From JAZKAD01 sp040389305 (GTDB lineage: Bacteria > Pseudomonadota > Alphaproteobacteria > Rickettsiales > Rickettsiaceae): DNA of 35,992 nucleotides. Location of the stretch: assembly GCA_040389305.1 (NCBI GenBank), contig JAZKAD010000061.1, forward strand, positions 1-35,992, read 5' to 3'. Of the stretch, positions 7,225 to 15,509 are shown one piece after another. The notes under the pieces are model-generated. The model was not told where the DNA came from and searched no databases. It saw only the letters and a program-made list of their open reading frames with translations. Each line of letters starts with the position of its first letter. Positions within the stretch are counted from its first letter, which is position 1. Made by a program: the position numbers and the translations under genes.

Positions 7225-7323
7225 ATAATTGATTTTTTATGAAGGCTGCGCAAGCCTATAAATAATAGGTGCGCAAAGCCGAGTTAAAAATCGATTAGAT
7301 CATTTAAAAATGGAACTTGGTAT
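7201..7323. repeat. Palindromic repeat element, copy 1
   Basis: A 123-bp element that is palindromic along its whole length: ends ATACCAAATTCCA and TGGAACTTGGTAT, and an inner stem GGCTGCGCAAGCCTAT facing ATAGGTGCGCAAAGCC around an AAATA loop. A second near-identical copy lies at 21170-21295 and a shorter relative at 17928-17982. It starts within the last codons of trhO and ends on the first base of the opposing gene's stop, so it fills the whole convergent gap and probably serves as a two-way terminator. It resembles Rickettsia palindromic elements in style; I cannot assign it to a named family. Confidence 0.85.
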
Positions 7324-8045
7324 CACATAAAATCACCGACATTCTCCAAAAACAGCCTTGCTCTATGAGATTTAGGTTTTAAAAAAAAATCTTCGGTCTT
7401 TTGATCGCATAAAATCTGCCCAGCGTCCATAAAAATAATCCGGTCCGCTACTTTATGAGCGAACTTTAAGTGATGCGTCACCACAACTACCGTCATATCC
7501 TTTTTTAAGTTTAATATTGCGTCGCAAACATCTTTAATTACTTCTGGATCTAGGGCTGATGTAGGTTCATCAAAAAACATGACTTCGGGTCTCATCATCA
7601 GAGCCCTTGCTATGGCGACTCTTTGTTTCTGCCCACCAGACAAATCATTGGGCATAGCCTCTGCTTTACTTTTTAGGCCAAAATACGAAAGAAGCTCCAA
7701 AGCTCTATTAAATGCTTCAGCTGGGTCTTGATGCAATACCTTCAAAGGCGCGTAAGTAAGATTCTGGATTGCATTCATGTGAGGGAAAAGATGACAATGC
7801 TGGAATACCATTCCAATCTTGAGTCTAAGCGCCTTGCTACTACGCATAGTTAGTTTGTGATCATCGATATAGATGGCGCCTCTACTTGGCTTATCCAAGG
7901 TGTTAATAAGACGCAAAAGCGTTGTCTTTCCGCTTCCAGAAGGTCCTATAATCGCCAAGGTCTCATTTTTATTAATATTAAAATTTGCATCTTTTAATAC
8001 ATATTCTCCTGCATATTTTTTCGTCAAATTTTCTATTCTAATCAT
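7323..8045 (-). CDS. Polar amino-acid ABC importer, ATP-binding protein
   Basis: A 240-residue ATPase of the GlnQ/ArtP/HisP class. Walker A is GPSGSGKT (34-41), the signature is LSGGQKQR, Walker B with the switch is FFDEPTSALDP, and the H-loop histidine is in VVVTHH. It would drive uptake through the adjacent permease. Its start overlaps the permease stop by four bases (ATGA), so the pair is translationally coupled. No periplasmic binding protein is nearby. The specific amino acid cannot be read from sequence, so no gene symbol is given. Confidence 0.92.
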   Translation of the reverse strand: MIRIENLTKKYAGEYVLKDANFNINKNETLAIIGPSGSGKTTLLRLINTLDKPSRGAIYIDDHKLTMRSSKALRLKIGMVFQHCHLFPHMNAIQNLTYAPLKVLHQDPAEAFNRALELLSYFGLKSKAEAMPNDLSGGQKQRVAIARALMMRPEVMFFDEPTSALDPEVIKDVCDAILNLKKDMTVVVVTHHLKFAHKVADRIIFMDAGQILCDQKTEDFFLKPKSHRARLFLENVGDFM

Positions 8046-8707
8046 AGTGCGAGCCTTTTTTCTAAAACTCTTGCAAGCATGCTAAAGAATGTAACGAGGA
8101 TATAATAGCATATAGCCGCCGTGATCATGGGCGCGAAGAATGAGAAGCTCTCGGCCGAAATCATTTGTGCCCGGCGCATCAAATCCTCCTCCCCAAGCAC
8201 TGAAATCAGAGCTGATTCCTTAAGTAAGTTAATAAGTTCATTTATTAGAGGCGGAAGAACCTTGCGCAATGCTTGTGGCAGAATAATATCCCGCATAGCT
8301 ACTTTATCCGAAATCCCCAAAACCTTTGCGGCTTCAAATTGCCCAGGATCAATTGCCCCGATTCCCGCCCTGATAATTTCAGAAACATAAGCTCCTGAAT
8401 TCAAAGAAAATGCAATAGTGCCCGCAACAAATACCGACATCTTGATCCCAAGTAAAATAGGGAATCCGTTATAAACTATCATTAACTGGATAAGCAAGGG
8501 TGTGCCGCGAAAAATTGAGGTATAAAAATCCGCAAAGCATCCAAGAGATTTATATTTACTAGTCTTGAATATAGCCAGGATAATGCCGATACATAATCCA
8601 CAAAATACAGCAATAATACTGTATTTTAAGGTAATTATTGAACCTTGCATTATGAACCATATTTTGGGCCAAAAAGCGATGACGGAATCAAACATTAGAT
8701 GTACCAT
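8042..8707 (-). CDS. Polar amino-acid ABC importer, permease
   Basis: A HisM/GlnP-type permease with about five membrane helices and the conserved cytoplasmic EAA loop (FEAAKVLGISDKVAMRDIILPQALR) that docks with the ATPase. I place the start at the ATG at 8707, 9 bases after AGGGAG; the frame stays open to an ATG at 8731, and another ATG at 8695 overlaps the dapF stop. In every case the gene overlaps dapF, so dapF, permease and ATPase form one transcript. The missing binding protein must be encoded elsewhere. Confidence 0.88.
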   Translation of the reverse strand: MVHLMFDSVIAFWPKIWFIMQGSIITLKYSIIAVFCGLCIGIILAIFKTSKYKSLGCFADFYTSIFRGTPLLIQLMIVYNGFPILLGIKMSVFVAGTIAFSLNSGAYVSEIIRAGIGAIDPGQFEAAKVLGISDKVAMRDIILPQALRKVLPPLINELINLLKESALISVLGEEDLMRRAQMISAESFSFFAPMITAAICYYILVTFFSMLARVLEKRLAL

Positions 8708-9500
8708 ATTCATAAGCTCCCTTAGCCACAAAAACTGCAGGGCCCGTCATCAAGACATCGTCATTCTGCATAGACATATTAAGCTCGCCTAGTTCGAATT
8801 TTACCACTCCTTCATTTCCTACAAAGCCAAGTTTTTTAGCAGCTGCATAGCTTGCCGATGCTCCACTTCCGCATGCAAGAGTAAAACCATCACCACGCTC
8901 CCAGACTTTTAAATCAATTTTACCATTTTCTACCTTGGCGAAGTTGACATTTATTCCCCCGGGGAACAATGGATGATGCTCTAGAGCCTGGCCGATTAAT
9001 GCTTGGTCTGCATCAGACAGATCAGATTTAAAGATTACTAGATGCGGATTGCCTACAAAAGCGCAGATAGCTTCTCTCGGGTCTAGCTTATAAAATGCTG
9101 ATAATTCCCATAATGTAGATTCACTCGGCATCCATGATTCATTAAAGCTAACGGATCCCATATTGACCGTGACACTTCCATCGTTATTTAAAGCAGCTGG
9201 AAGTTTTCTACCTTGCACATTAATGATAATATGTTTTTTCCCTATAAGCTTCGTAAGGCATCTTGTGCCATTGCCGCAAGCCCCCGCACTAGAACCATCT
9301 TGGTTATAGATAAACATCTCATATTCATCAGAGCCTAGCTCGCTATATAAAATAAGCTGATCGCAGCCTATGCCTGTGCGCCTGTTGGAGATTTCCTTTG
9401 CAAAAGCAGAGACATCGACATTTGGCGGAAGCTGCGATTTATGCAGGAGGACAAAATCATTCCCAAGGCCATGCATTTTGAAGAATTCTATCATTTTCAA
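8688..9500 (-). CDS. dapF: Diaminopimelate epimerase
   Basis: A 270-residue enzyme that converts LL- to meso-diaminopimelate for peptidoglycan and lysine synthesis. The two catalytic cysteines are C75 in GACGNGTRC and C210 in ACGSGASA. The N-terminal FFKMHGLGNDF motif is typical. Its presence implies that the organism still makes DAP-type peptidoglycan or precursors. It is the first gene of a run with the amino-acid importer. It is divergent from the amidotransferase-type hydrolase, with about 60 bases between them for both promoters. Confidence 0.96.
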   Translation of the reverse strand: MKMIEFFKMHGLGNDFVLLHKSQLPPNVDVSAFAKEISNRRTGIGCDQLILYSELGSDEYEMFIYNQDGSSAGACGNGTRCLTKLIGKKHIIINVQGRKLPAALNNDGSVTVNMGSVSFNESWMPSESTLWELSAFYKLDPREAICAFVGNPHLVIFKSDLSDADQALIGQALEHHPLFPGGINVNFAKVENGKIDLKVWERGDGFTLACGSGASASYAAAKKLGFVGNEGVVKFELGELNMSMQNDDVLMTGPAVFVAKGAYEYGTSNV

Positions 9501-9561
9501 TACTGGAATTTTGGTTTATTATATATTGGCCCCAGGGTAATTTCAATGGATATACTTTAAA

Positions 9562-10305
9562 ATGGCGAAACCAATCATAGGCATTACTTTAGACCATCAC
9601 ATAGACGAAGAAGGATTCGCTTATGCCCCGCGCCCATGGTACGCATTAAGGCAGGATTATTCTCAGATAGTTAGTGCAAGCGGCGGTATACCTGTATTTC
9701 TATCTTACGATACTTCGCCGCAGGATATATTACCTGTAATCGATGGCTTGATCATTTCTGGGGGTGATTTCGCTATACCACCAAAACTCTATGGTCATGA
9801 GATTAAATACTCTAAGCTTCGCGAAGGAAAAGAGCGTGCAATGTATGAGATAGAGCTTACGCTTCGCGCCTTGGAGATGCAAATTCCATTCTTAGGAATA
9901 TGCAATGGGCTTCAAGTTTTAAATGTTGCTCTTGGTGGAACTCTCATTCAAGATATTGAGGAATTAAGGCCCGGAAGCATTTCTCATATGCAGCCATCTC
10001 CCAAAAATATACCTTATCACCCAATTGCCGTTAAACCAAATACTAAGCTATTTGAGATAGCAAATGATCGAGCCGATTGGATGGTAACTTCCACGCATCA
10101 TCAAGCTATAGATGATCTTGGACAAGGCCTCGTCGTGTCAGCTTATGCTCCAGACAGTCTAGTAGAGGCAGTAGAGCTTGAAGGAGAAGAGTTTGTGCTA
10201 GGCGTCGAATGGCATCCGGAATATGGAGCAACTGAACTTGACAAAGGTATGTTTAAAGCTCTTATTAATGCTTCCACTATAAATGCCTCAAAGGTTAATG
10301 CATGA
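9562..10305 (+). CDS. Class I amidotransferase-type gamma-glutamyl hydrolase (peptidase C26)
   Basis: A 247-residue single-domain protein with the triad C114 (GICNGLQVLN), H218 and E220 (GVEWHPEYG). The opening PIIGIT and the ISGGDF oxyanion strand match the PuuD/gamma-glutamyl-GABA hydrolase group. Such enzymes cleave gamma-glutamyl amides; which substrate applies here is unclear, since no polyamine catabolism genes are near. Homologues are common in Rickettsiales. It overlaps the convergent glycosyltransferase gene by 11 bases at the 3' ends. Confidence 0.85.
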   Translation: MAKPIIGITLDHHIDEEGFAYAPRPWYALRQDYSQIVSASGGIPVFLSYDTSPQDILPVIDGLIISGGDFAIPPKLYGHEIKYSKLREGKERAMYEIELTLRALEMQIPFLGICNGLQVLNVALGGTLIQDIEELRPGSISHMQPSPKNIPYHPIAVKPNTKLFEIANDRADWMVTSTHHQAIDDLGQGLVVSAYAPDSLVEAVELEGEEFVLGVEWHPEYGATELDKGMFKALINASTINASKVNA

Positions 10306-11296
10306 GATCACGCCAAACTTCTTTCGTCTTCACGATGGATACGTATAGCATTAATTTTAACAAATCATAAGCGTTACAATGTATCATCTGAGCAGGATTC
10401 ATAAACATTTTCCCCCCGTGATCTTTAATGCATTTGTGAAAGGCGACGTGCTCGCAATCCTCCTGCAAAGAATCATATAAACAATCCTTGATTTTATCGC
10501 GCTTATAAAATGCGAGCCCCCCAAAACAAGAATCAACTGGCATTAAATCTTGAGTTGCTGGAATAACTTGTTGCATTTCTGGTATAATTACCTGCCAATA
10601 TTTTTCTTCTCCTACTTCATATTGAGTATAAGGAAAATCTTTACTGCGAAAAGCAAAGGCATCATACATACGACCCCCTCTATTTAATCCATTAGAGCAA
10701 ACTGCATCCCAGCGACCTATCTCTGAAAATGAATGCCTAATCCCACGCAAATCAAAGCCATAAGGCATATCCATATCAACTACCCTTAACATGTCAAAGT
10801 CCTTATACTTAGGGGTGTTAAGCTCCTTGAGATAGTGGTTCCTGGCCTCTGCCATAAATTTTATACTAGGGCGCTTTTTATTATGAAAATCTTTTGTAAT
10901 AATAGTGACTTTAGCATTATCTAAAGACCATTTCTTAAGAAGATCTTTCGCGCCATCTTTTGAGTCGTTTTCAAAAAGCAGTATTCTATAATCAGCAAAT
11001 TCTTCTCCTATAGCCTGAAGGTGCTTTTTCATAGTCTCAAAAAAAACCGCATTGTCTCTTGTAATCGCGCAAATAACAATTTTATGCTTGGACATCTCTA
11101 CTTTGCCACGCTCTAACAGATCCTGATTCAAGACGTCAAGGGCTGGTATTTTTGAAGATTGCTCTTCATCCAAAAGCATACGTACTCTTGGATAGGACAG
11201 GATAATCAGAGCAATCATCGAAGCGACAAAGAGAGCCTTAAGTGCGAGAGCAAGAAATGAGAATAACTGCTGCAATATGATCAAGGCTTTTTTCAT
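10295..11296 (-). CDS. Membrane-anchored GT69-like (CAP59/CMT1-type) glycosyltransferase
   Basis: 333 residues from the ATG at 11296; the frame is open further to a TTG at 11389, but a -10-like TACAAT lies inside that extension, so the shorter form is preferred. An N-terminal hydrophobic stretch (about 5-38) would anchor it in the inner membrane. The soluble part has ICAITRDNAVFFETM, FENDSKDGA, the metal-binding DMDMPYGFD and VDSCFGGLAFYKRD, the pattern of the CAP59/CMT1 alpha-mannosyltransferase family best known from fungal capsule synthesis. It probably transfers a sugar to an envelope or secreted glycan; donor and acceptor are unknown. No other polysaccharide gene is nearby. Confidence 0.65.
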   Translation of the reverse strand: MKKALIILQQLFSFLALALKALFVASMIALIILSYPRVRMLLDEEQSSKIPALDVLNQDLLERGKVEMSKHKIVICAITRDNAVFFETMKKHLQAIGEEFADYRILLFENDSKDGAKDLLKKWSLDNAKVTIITKDFHNKKRPSIKFMAEARNHYLKELNTPKYKDFDMLRVVDMDMPYGFDLRGIRHSFSEIGRWDAVCSNGLNRGGRMYDAFAFRSKDFPYTQYEVGEEKYWQVIIPEMQQVIPATQDLMPVDSCFGGLAFYKRDKIKDCLYDSLQEDCEHVAFHKCIKDHGGKMFMNPAQMIHCNAYDLLKLMLYVSIVKTKEVWRDLMH

Positions 11297-11443
11297 GAAA
11301 TATCTTATCTCAGCAGGGGAGTATTTAATTGTAGCGTAGATTTTAAACTGCCGGAGTTTTTCAGCTTTGAATATTTTTGTCAAGTACAATAGCTTTAGAG
11401 CTCACAGGATAAAGAAACTTTGAAACTTATTGAGGTTTTTCTT

Positions 11444-11471
11444 TTGCCCTCGCCTCGAAATATTATATAGT
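11444..11471 (+). promoter_or_regulatory. Promoter of coxB
   Basis: TTGCCC (11444-11449), a 16-base spacer and TATAGT (11466-11471). Transcription would start near 11478, which supports the coxB start at 11499 over an in-frame extension to 11430. Confidence 0.4.
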
Positions 11472-11498
11472 AAACGATATAAATATTGGAGCAGACAA

Positions 11499-12305
11499 AT
11501 GATACGCGCATTTATAGGCCTTGCGCTAATTTTTGTGGCTGGAAGCGTTTGCGCTTCTGAGCCCCTTCCTTGGCAAATGGGTTTTCAACCAGCAGCCACT
11601 CCTATCATGCAAGAAATAGAGCATCTGCATCACTTTCTTATGATCATCATGGGAGGCGTAGTAGTCGTAGTTTTGGGGTTGCTGATATATGTATGTCTTA
11701 GATTTAATGCTAAGGCAAATCCTATACCAAATAAGTTTTCTCATAATGTAGTTATAGAAATTATCTGGACTGTGGTACCCGCGATCTTGCTTGTAATTAT
11801 CGCCATACCTTCGTTTCGCACCTTAAGCTTTGCTGAAACTATGCCTCCTGTAGATCTTACAATCAAGGTTGTTGGCAAACAATGGTATTGGACCTACTCT
11901 TATCCCGATAATGGTGCTTTTGAATTTGATAGCTATCTTATACCGCAAGAGAAATTACTCCCTGGGCAAAAAAGGCTTTTGGATGTTGATAATAGGATGG
12001 TGATTCCAGCTGGTAAGGTTGTAAGATTTTTAATCACTGCTGCGGATGTAATACATAGTTTTGGAGTGCCAGCTTTTGGGTTAAAAACGGATGCAATACC
12101 TGGCAGAGTAAACGAGGCTTGGATTAAAGTGGATAAGCCCGGAGTATACTATGGACAATGTTCTGAGCTATGCGGTGTGAACCATGGCTTTATGCCCATT
12201 GCCATAGAAGTGGTTTCTAATGAAGAGTTTGATGCTTGGGTTACTACATCTAAGCAGAAATTCGCGAGTAATGATAATACAATGCATTTAGCATCTAATC
12301 CTTAA
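11499..12305 (+). CDS. coxB: Cytochrome c oxidase subunit II
   Basis: 268 residues from the ATG at 11499, which has GGAG 9 bases upstream; the frame is open to 11430 but a promoter lies between. A signal peptide (GSVCASEP cleavage region) is followed by two membrane helices (about 45-70, 85-107) and the periplasmic cupredoxin domain. The CuA ligands are all visible: H186, then C221, E223, C225, H229 and M232 in QCSELCGVNHGFM. This centre accepts electrons from cytochrome c and passes them to subunit I. The usual next gene, coxA, is absent; an SPFH gene follows 13 bases later instead. Confidence 0.95.
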   Translation: MIRAFIGLALIFVAGSVCASEPLPWQMGFQPAATPIMQEIEHLHHFLMIIMGGVVVVVLGLLIYVCLRFNAKANPIPNKFSHNVVIEIIWTVVPAILLVIIAIPSFRTLSFAETMPPVDLTIKVVGKQWYWTYSYPDNGAFEFDSYLIPQEKLLPGQKRLLDVDNRMVIPAGKVVRFLITAADVIHSFGVPAFGLKTDAIPGRVNEAWIKVDKPGVYYGQCSELCGVNHGFMPIAIEVVSNEEFDAWVTTSKQKFASNDNTMHLASNP

Positions 12306-12318
12306 AGAGGTATAAATA

Positions 12319-13239
12319 ATGGAAGTTTTTATAATACTGGCAATAGTGGTTGTTATTGCTCTTTGGCAAATGATTAAAATAGTGCCACAACAAGAGGCTT
12401 GGGTAGTTGAAAGACTCGGTAGATTTGACGCGGTACTAGAACCAGGCCTTACTTTTTTAGTGCCACTAATACAGCGCGTAGCTTATAAGCATACCCTAAA
12501 GGAACAAGCCATGGATGTTCATGCTCAAACCGCTATCTCTGGCGACAATGTTACGTTGCTAATTGACGGTGTTTTATATGTGAAAATTATTGACGCCAAA
12601 GCCGCTTCTTACGGGGTAAGCAACCCATATTACGCCATCACGCAACTTGCGCAAACTACGATGAGATCAGAAATCGGAAAACTTGCCCTTGATCAAACAT
12701 TCGAAGAGCGCGATACTTTAAATGCAGCGATCGTGACTGCTATAAATCAAGCGGCAAAAGCTTGGGGCATACAATGTATGCGCTATGAAATTAAAGATAT
12801 CCAGCCCCCTCAAACAATTTTGAAAGCAATGGAACTTCAAGTTGCTGCGGAACGTCAAAAGCGCGCGAATGTTCTAGAATCAGAGGGCCAAAAGCAAGCT
12901 ACTATTAACCATGCAGAAGCTGAAAAAGCAGAAACTGTACTTGCATCAGAGGCCTCTTATATAGGCCAAGTCAATAGAGCAAGGGGCGAAGCCGAGGCAA
13001 TACTGCTAGTCGCTGATGCAAATGCAAAAGGTATCGAAATAGTCGCTAAATCTCTGAAGCAAGCTGGAGGTTCTGACGCGGCGTCCCTTAAGGTTGCAGA
13101 ACAATATGTTGCGGCATTTTCGCAGCTGGCTAAACAAAGCAACACTATCATCGTCCCCTCTAATGTTGGGGATGCGGGTTCGGCTATAGCTCAGGCGCTT
13201 GGAATTTTTGGGGCAATTAAGTCTGCTAAAAAAGACTAG
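12319..13239 (+). CDS. SPFH/band 7 protein, stomatin-like 2 (paraslipin) type
   Basis: A 306-residue membrane scaffold protein. One N-terminal hydrophobic hairpin (2-20) is followed by the band 7 domain (IVPQQEAWVVERLGRF, then the VTLLIDGVLYVKI strand) and an Ala/Glu-rich coiled coil (about 175-240; EGQKQATINHAEAEKAE). The C-terminal AAFSQLAKQSNTIIVP is typical of the paraslipin/SLP-2 group, which in mitochondria organises respiratory complexes. Placement directly behind coxB fits a respiratory-membrane role, but that is inference. The ribosome site AGAGGT lies 7 bases before the start. No nfeD partner is present. Confidence 0.9.
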   Translation: MEVFIILAIVVVIALWQMIKIVPQQEAWVVERLGRFDAVLEPGLTFLVPLIQRVAYKHTLKEQAMDVHAQTAISGDNVTLLIDGVLYVKIIDAKAASYGVSNPYYAITQLAQTTMRSEIGKLALDQTFEERDTLNAAIVTAINQAAKAWGIQCMRYEIKDIQPPQTILKAMELQVAAERQKRANVLESEGQKQATINHAEAEKAETVLASEASYIGQVNRARGEAEAILLVADANAKGIEIVAKSLKQAGGSDAASLKVAEQYVAAFSQLAKQSNTIIVPSNVGDAGSAIAQALGIFGAIKSAKKD

Positions 13240-13246
13240 GAATGGT

Positions 13247-14041
13247 ATGGCTTTAAAACTCGCTTCTTGGAACGTAAACTCTATAAGATCACGTATCGAG
13301 CATGTTTTATTGTTTTTAAATAAGGAAGACCCAGATATCCTACTTCTTCAAGAGACCAAGTGCGAGGATGTAGGATTTCCAGAGGAATCTTTTTTAGGTC
13401 ACCCTTATAACATCTCTAAATTCGGACAAAAAAGCTATAATGGCGTGGCCGTTTTATCCAAAATGCCTGTGGATGAAATAAAAACAAATTTTCCTGGTAA
13501 CCCCTGCGAAGATCAAGCAAGATTTATAGAAATCACATGCCAAACTAGTATTGGCTATACTAGGATTATTTCAGTATATGTTCCAAATGGAGGAAGTATT
13601 GGTAGCGATAAATTTGCCATTAAACTTCAATTTTACGATGCTCTAACAAATTATCTGACGTCTATCAAGCGCTCAGATGAACATCTTATCATAGGCGGGG
13701 ATTTTAACGTATCTCCTTTTGATATAGATGTATATTCCCCTCAAGATTGTGCAAATACTCTTTGCTTTAGTGGAATCGAAAAGAACAAATTCCGCAGCTT
13801 ATTAAATAGTGGCTTTGAAGATTTATACAGGTTATATGCGCCTCACGCGCAGGAATTCAGCTGGTGGGACTATAGAGCCGGAGCTTTTGCTAAGGATCTT
13901 GGGCTAAGGATAGATATGATTTTAGCTTCGCCTCATTCTGCTGATATGCTACTCAATTGCTATATTGCTAAGTATTATAGAACCTTAGAAAAGCCCTCGG
14001 ATCATGCGCCTGTAGTTGCTGTGTTTGGCTCTACTTCTTAA
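13247..14041 (+). CDS. xthA: Exodeoxyribonuclease III / AP endonuclease
   Basis: 264 residues from the ATG at 13247, placed by AGGA just upstream; the open frame back to 13199 overlaps the previous gene and adds nothing conserved. Motifs of the exonuclease III family are present: KLASWNVNSIRSR, metal-binding E36 in LQETKCED, GGDFNVSPFDIDVY and the terminal SDHAPVVAVF. The enzyme nicks abasic sites and trims 3' ends in base excision repair. It follows the SPFH gene by 7 bases, probably on the same transcript, and is convergent with rmuC, 10 bases apart. Confidence 0.95.
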   Translation: MALKLASWNVNSIRSRIEHVLLFLNKEDPDILLLQETKCEDVGFPEESFLGHPYNISKFGQKSYNGVAVLSKMPVDEIKTNFPGNPCEDQARFIEITCQTSIGYTRIISVYVPNGGSIGSDKFAIKLQFYDALTNYLTSIKRSDEHLIIGGDFNVSPFDIDVYSPQDCANTLCFSGIEKNKFRSLLNSGFEDLYRLYAPHAQEFSWWDYRAGAFAKDLGLRIDMILASPHSADMLLNCYIAKYYRTLEKPSDHAPVVAVFGSTS

Positions 14042-14051
14042 ATATCTACAA

Positions 14052-15320
14052 TCACTCTTCTTCTTTGAATCTCTCAAGCGGTTTTATCGCATCTTTTCCT
14101 ACATCAACTCCAAGAGACTGGATATTTCTAGCTTTTGGTAGGAAATTGCGGTTAAAAGATCCAGAAAATTTGTCGTAATTATTCACAAGAGATTGAATAT
14201 TTGATCCTAGCTTTTGCGAATGATCCGCAAGAACCGCTATTGAACCAAGTAACTTCCTTACCTCTTCTATAATAAGTTTATGGTTTTCGGTGCGTAAGTG
14301 ATCGTTAATCTGAAATTTTGCAAAAGACAGCATATTCATAAGCCCCGCCGGACCTACTGGGAAAATGTTATGAGACCAAGCCTTTTGAATGAACTGTGGA
14401 TCGACCGCAGAAATATGCTCTAACGCAGATTCTGTAGGCAAGAACATCAGGGTTATGACATTACTAAAATGTTGAGATTTTAAATGATAATGCGACAATG
14501 TATTATCTGCATATTCTTTAGATATAAGACTTTTAAGATGAGAATTCATAGTCTTCATAAGTTGGCTTGAGAGGGCAGACTTAGCGTCATCATCGGCAGC
14601 GCCCTCCATCTCACATAGGAACTTTGACGCCTTAGCGTCTATTACCATTAAATTATTGCTAGGCAAAAAAATTATAGCATCGGGGCGGAATTTTTCTTCC
14701 CCCCGACCAGTCAATGTATGTTGCATACTAAAATCTAAGCTAGATCTAAGGCCCGAAGATTTAAGAATATTTTCCAGAGTAATTTCAGCAAGTTTTCCGG
14801 CGCCAGCTGGCGACAGTAAAGATCGTCTGATAACATCCACTGTAGATTTAGATTGATCAACTTCCTTATTCAGGGCAGATACCATGACTACTAACTTTTC
14901 GAACTCGGTGTGAAACTTCTCTGTAGTGGTTGAGATATTTTTCTCAGCCATCTGCCTAGACTCTTGACTTTCCTGTTTATGCATTTCTATAAGCTGCTTT
15001 GACAAAAGCCCTCCGAGATCTACAAGCGATGCTTTAGCAGAATCAAAAGCTTCTTTCCTAGCTCTATCTTGATCATTGCTAGCTTTAGTGAGATACTCTA
15101 TTTGACTTGTAAGATCTTGAATTTGCCTTAAATGCTCTATTTGATCCCGAGACAGAGTATCTATCAAAGCTTTTTGACTAACATTCTCTGCTACTGTGAG
15201 TTTAAGATGCATTCTAAGGCTTGCGATAATGTATAATAAGACGGCAAGCACTCCGAAGACAATAAGGGGCAATGCGTTATCTAATATTGATTCTGGTAAG
15301 AACTCTAGTAAAATGTTCAT
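14052..15320 (-). CDS. rmuC: DNA recombination protein RmuC
   Basis: 422 residues: an N-terminal membrane helix (about 14-35), a long coiled coil (about 40-160) and the RmuC nuclease-like domain with RPDAIIFLPSNNLMVIDAK, matching the D-x(n)-D/E-x-K core of the restriction-endonuclease-like fold. RmuC limits inversions at short inverted repeats in E. coli, which is of interest in a genome carrying palindromic repeats. Divergent from the Tim44-like gene, with about 190 bases between containing a short palindrome at 15372-15384. Confidence 0.93.
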   Translation of the reverse strand: MNILLEFLPESILDNALPLIVFGVLAVLLYIIASLRMHLKLTVAENVSQKALIDTLSRDQIEHLRQIQDLTSQIEYLTKASNDQDRARKEAFDSAKASLVDLGGLLSKQLIEMHKQESQESRQMAEKNISTTTEKFHTEFEKLVVMVSALNKEVDQSKSTVDVIRRSLLSPAGAGKLAEITLENILKSSGLRSSLDFSMQHTLTGRGEEKFRPDAIIFLPSNNLMVIDAKASKFLCEMEGAADDDAKSALSSQLMKTMNSHLKSLISKEYADNTLSHYHLKSQHFSNVITLMFLPTESALEHISAVDPQFIQKAWSHNIFPVGPAGLMNMLSFAKFQINDHLRTENHKLIIEEVRKLLGSIAVLADHSQKLGSNIQSLVNNYDKFSGSFNRNFLPKARNIQSLGVDVGKDAIKPLERFKEEE

Positions 15321-15371
15321 AATATTTATCGTTGATAATCTTTCTAAAGCAAAATCTACTCTGTAAAATCT

Positions 15372-15384
15372 ACAGTGTCACTGT
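15372..15384. promoter_or_regulatory. Short perfect palindrome between rmuC and Tim44-like gene
   Basis: ACAGTG-T-CACTGT lies in the divergent intergenic region, 52 bases before the rmuC start and upstream of the promoter of the plus-strand gene. It may be a regulator site for either gene; no factor is identified. Confidence 0.3.
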
Positions 15385-15454
15385 GAATTTTATACATTCG
15401 TAGCATGAATTTTCTAAATGATAACTAGATAAAAGAGCAATGCTGAAAAACGAC

Positions 15455-15483
15455 TTGGAAAAGGTCATTATTTGAGTTAGTAT
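15455..15483 (+). promoter_or_regulatory. Promoter of the Tim44-like gene
   Basis: TTGGAA (15455-15460), a 17-base spacer and TAGTAT (15478-15483), ending 26 bases before the start codon. Each box has four of six consensus bases. Confidence 0.4.
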
Positions 15484-15509
15484 AAATTCATCCAAGTAAC
15501 AGGTAATCC

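Noticed and set aside
9501..9525. A repeat end-like sequence CTGGAATTTTGGT near the dapF start
   Set aside because: Only a dozen loosely matching bases with no partner end; expected by chance in AT-rich DNA.
11297..11389. A 31-residue N-terminal extension of the glycosyltransferase
   Set aside because: It starts at TTG, would place a basic stretch before the membrane anchor and contains a -10-like sequence.
11430..11498. A 23-residue N-terminal extension of coxB
   Set aside because: It precedes a clear signal peptide, lacks a ribosome site and contains the promoter.
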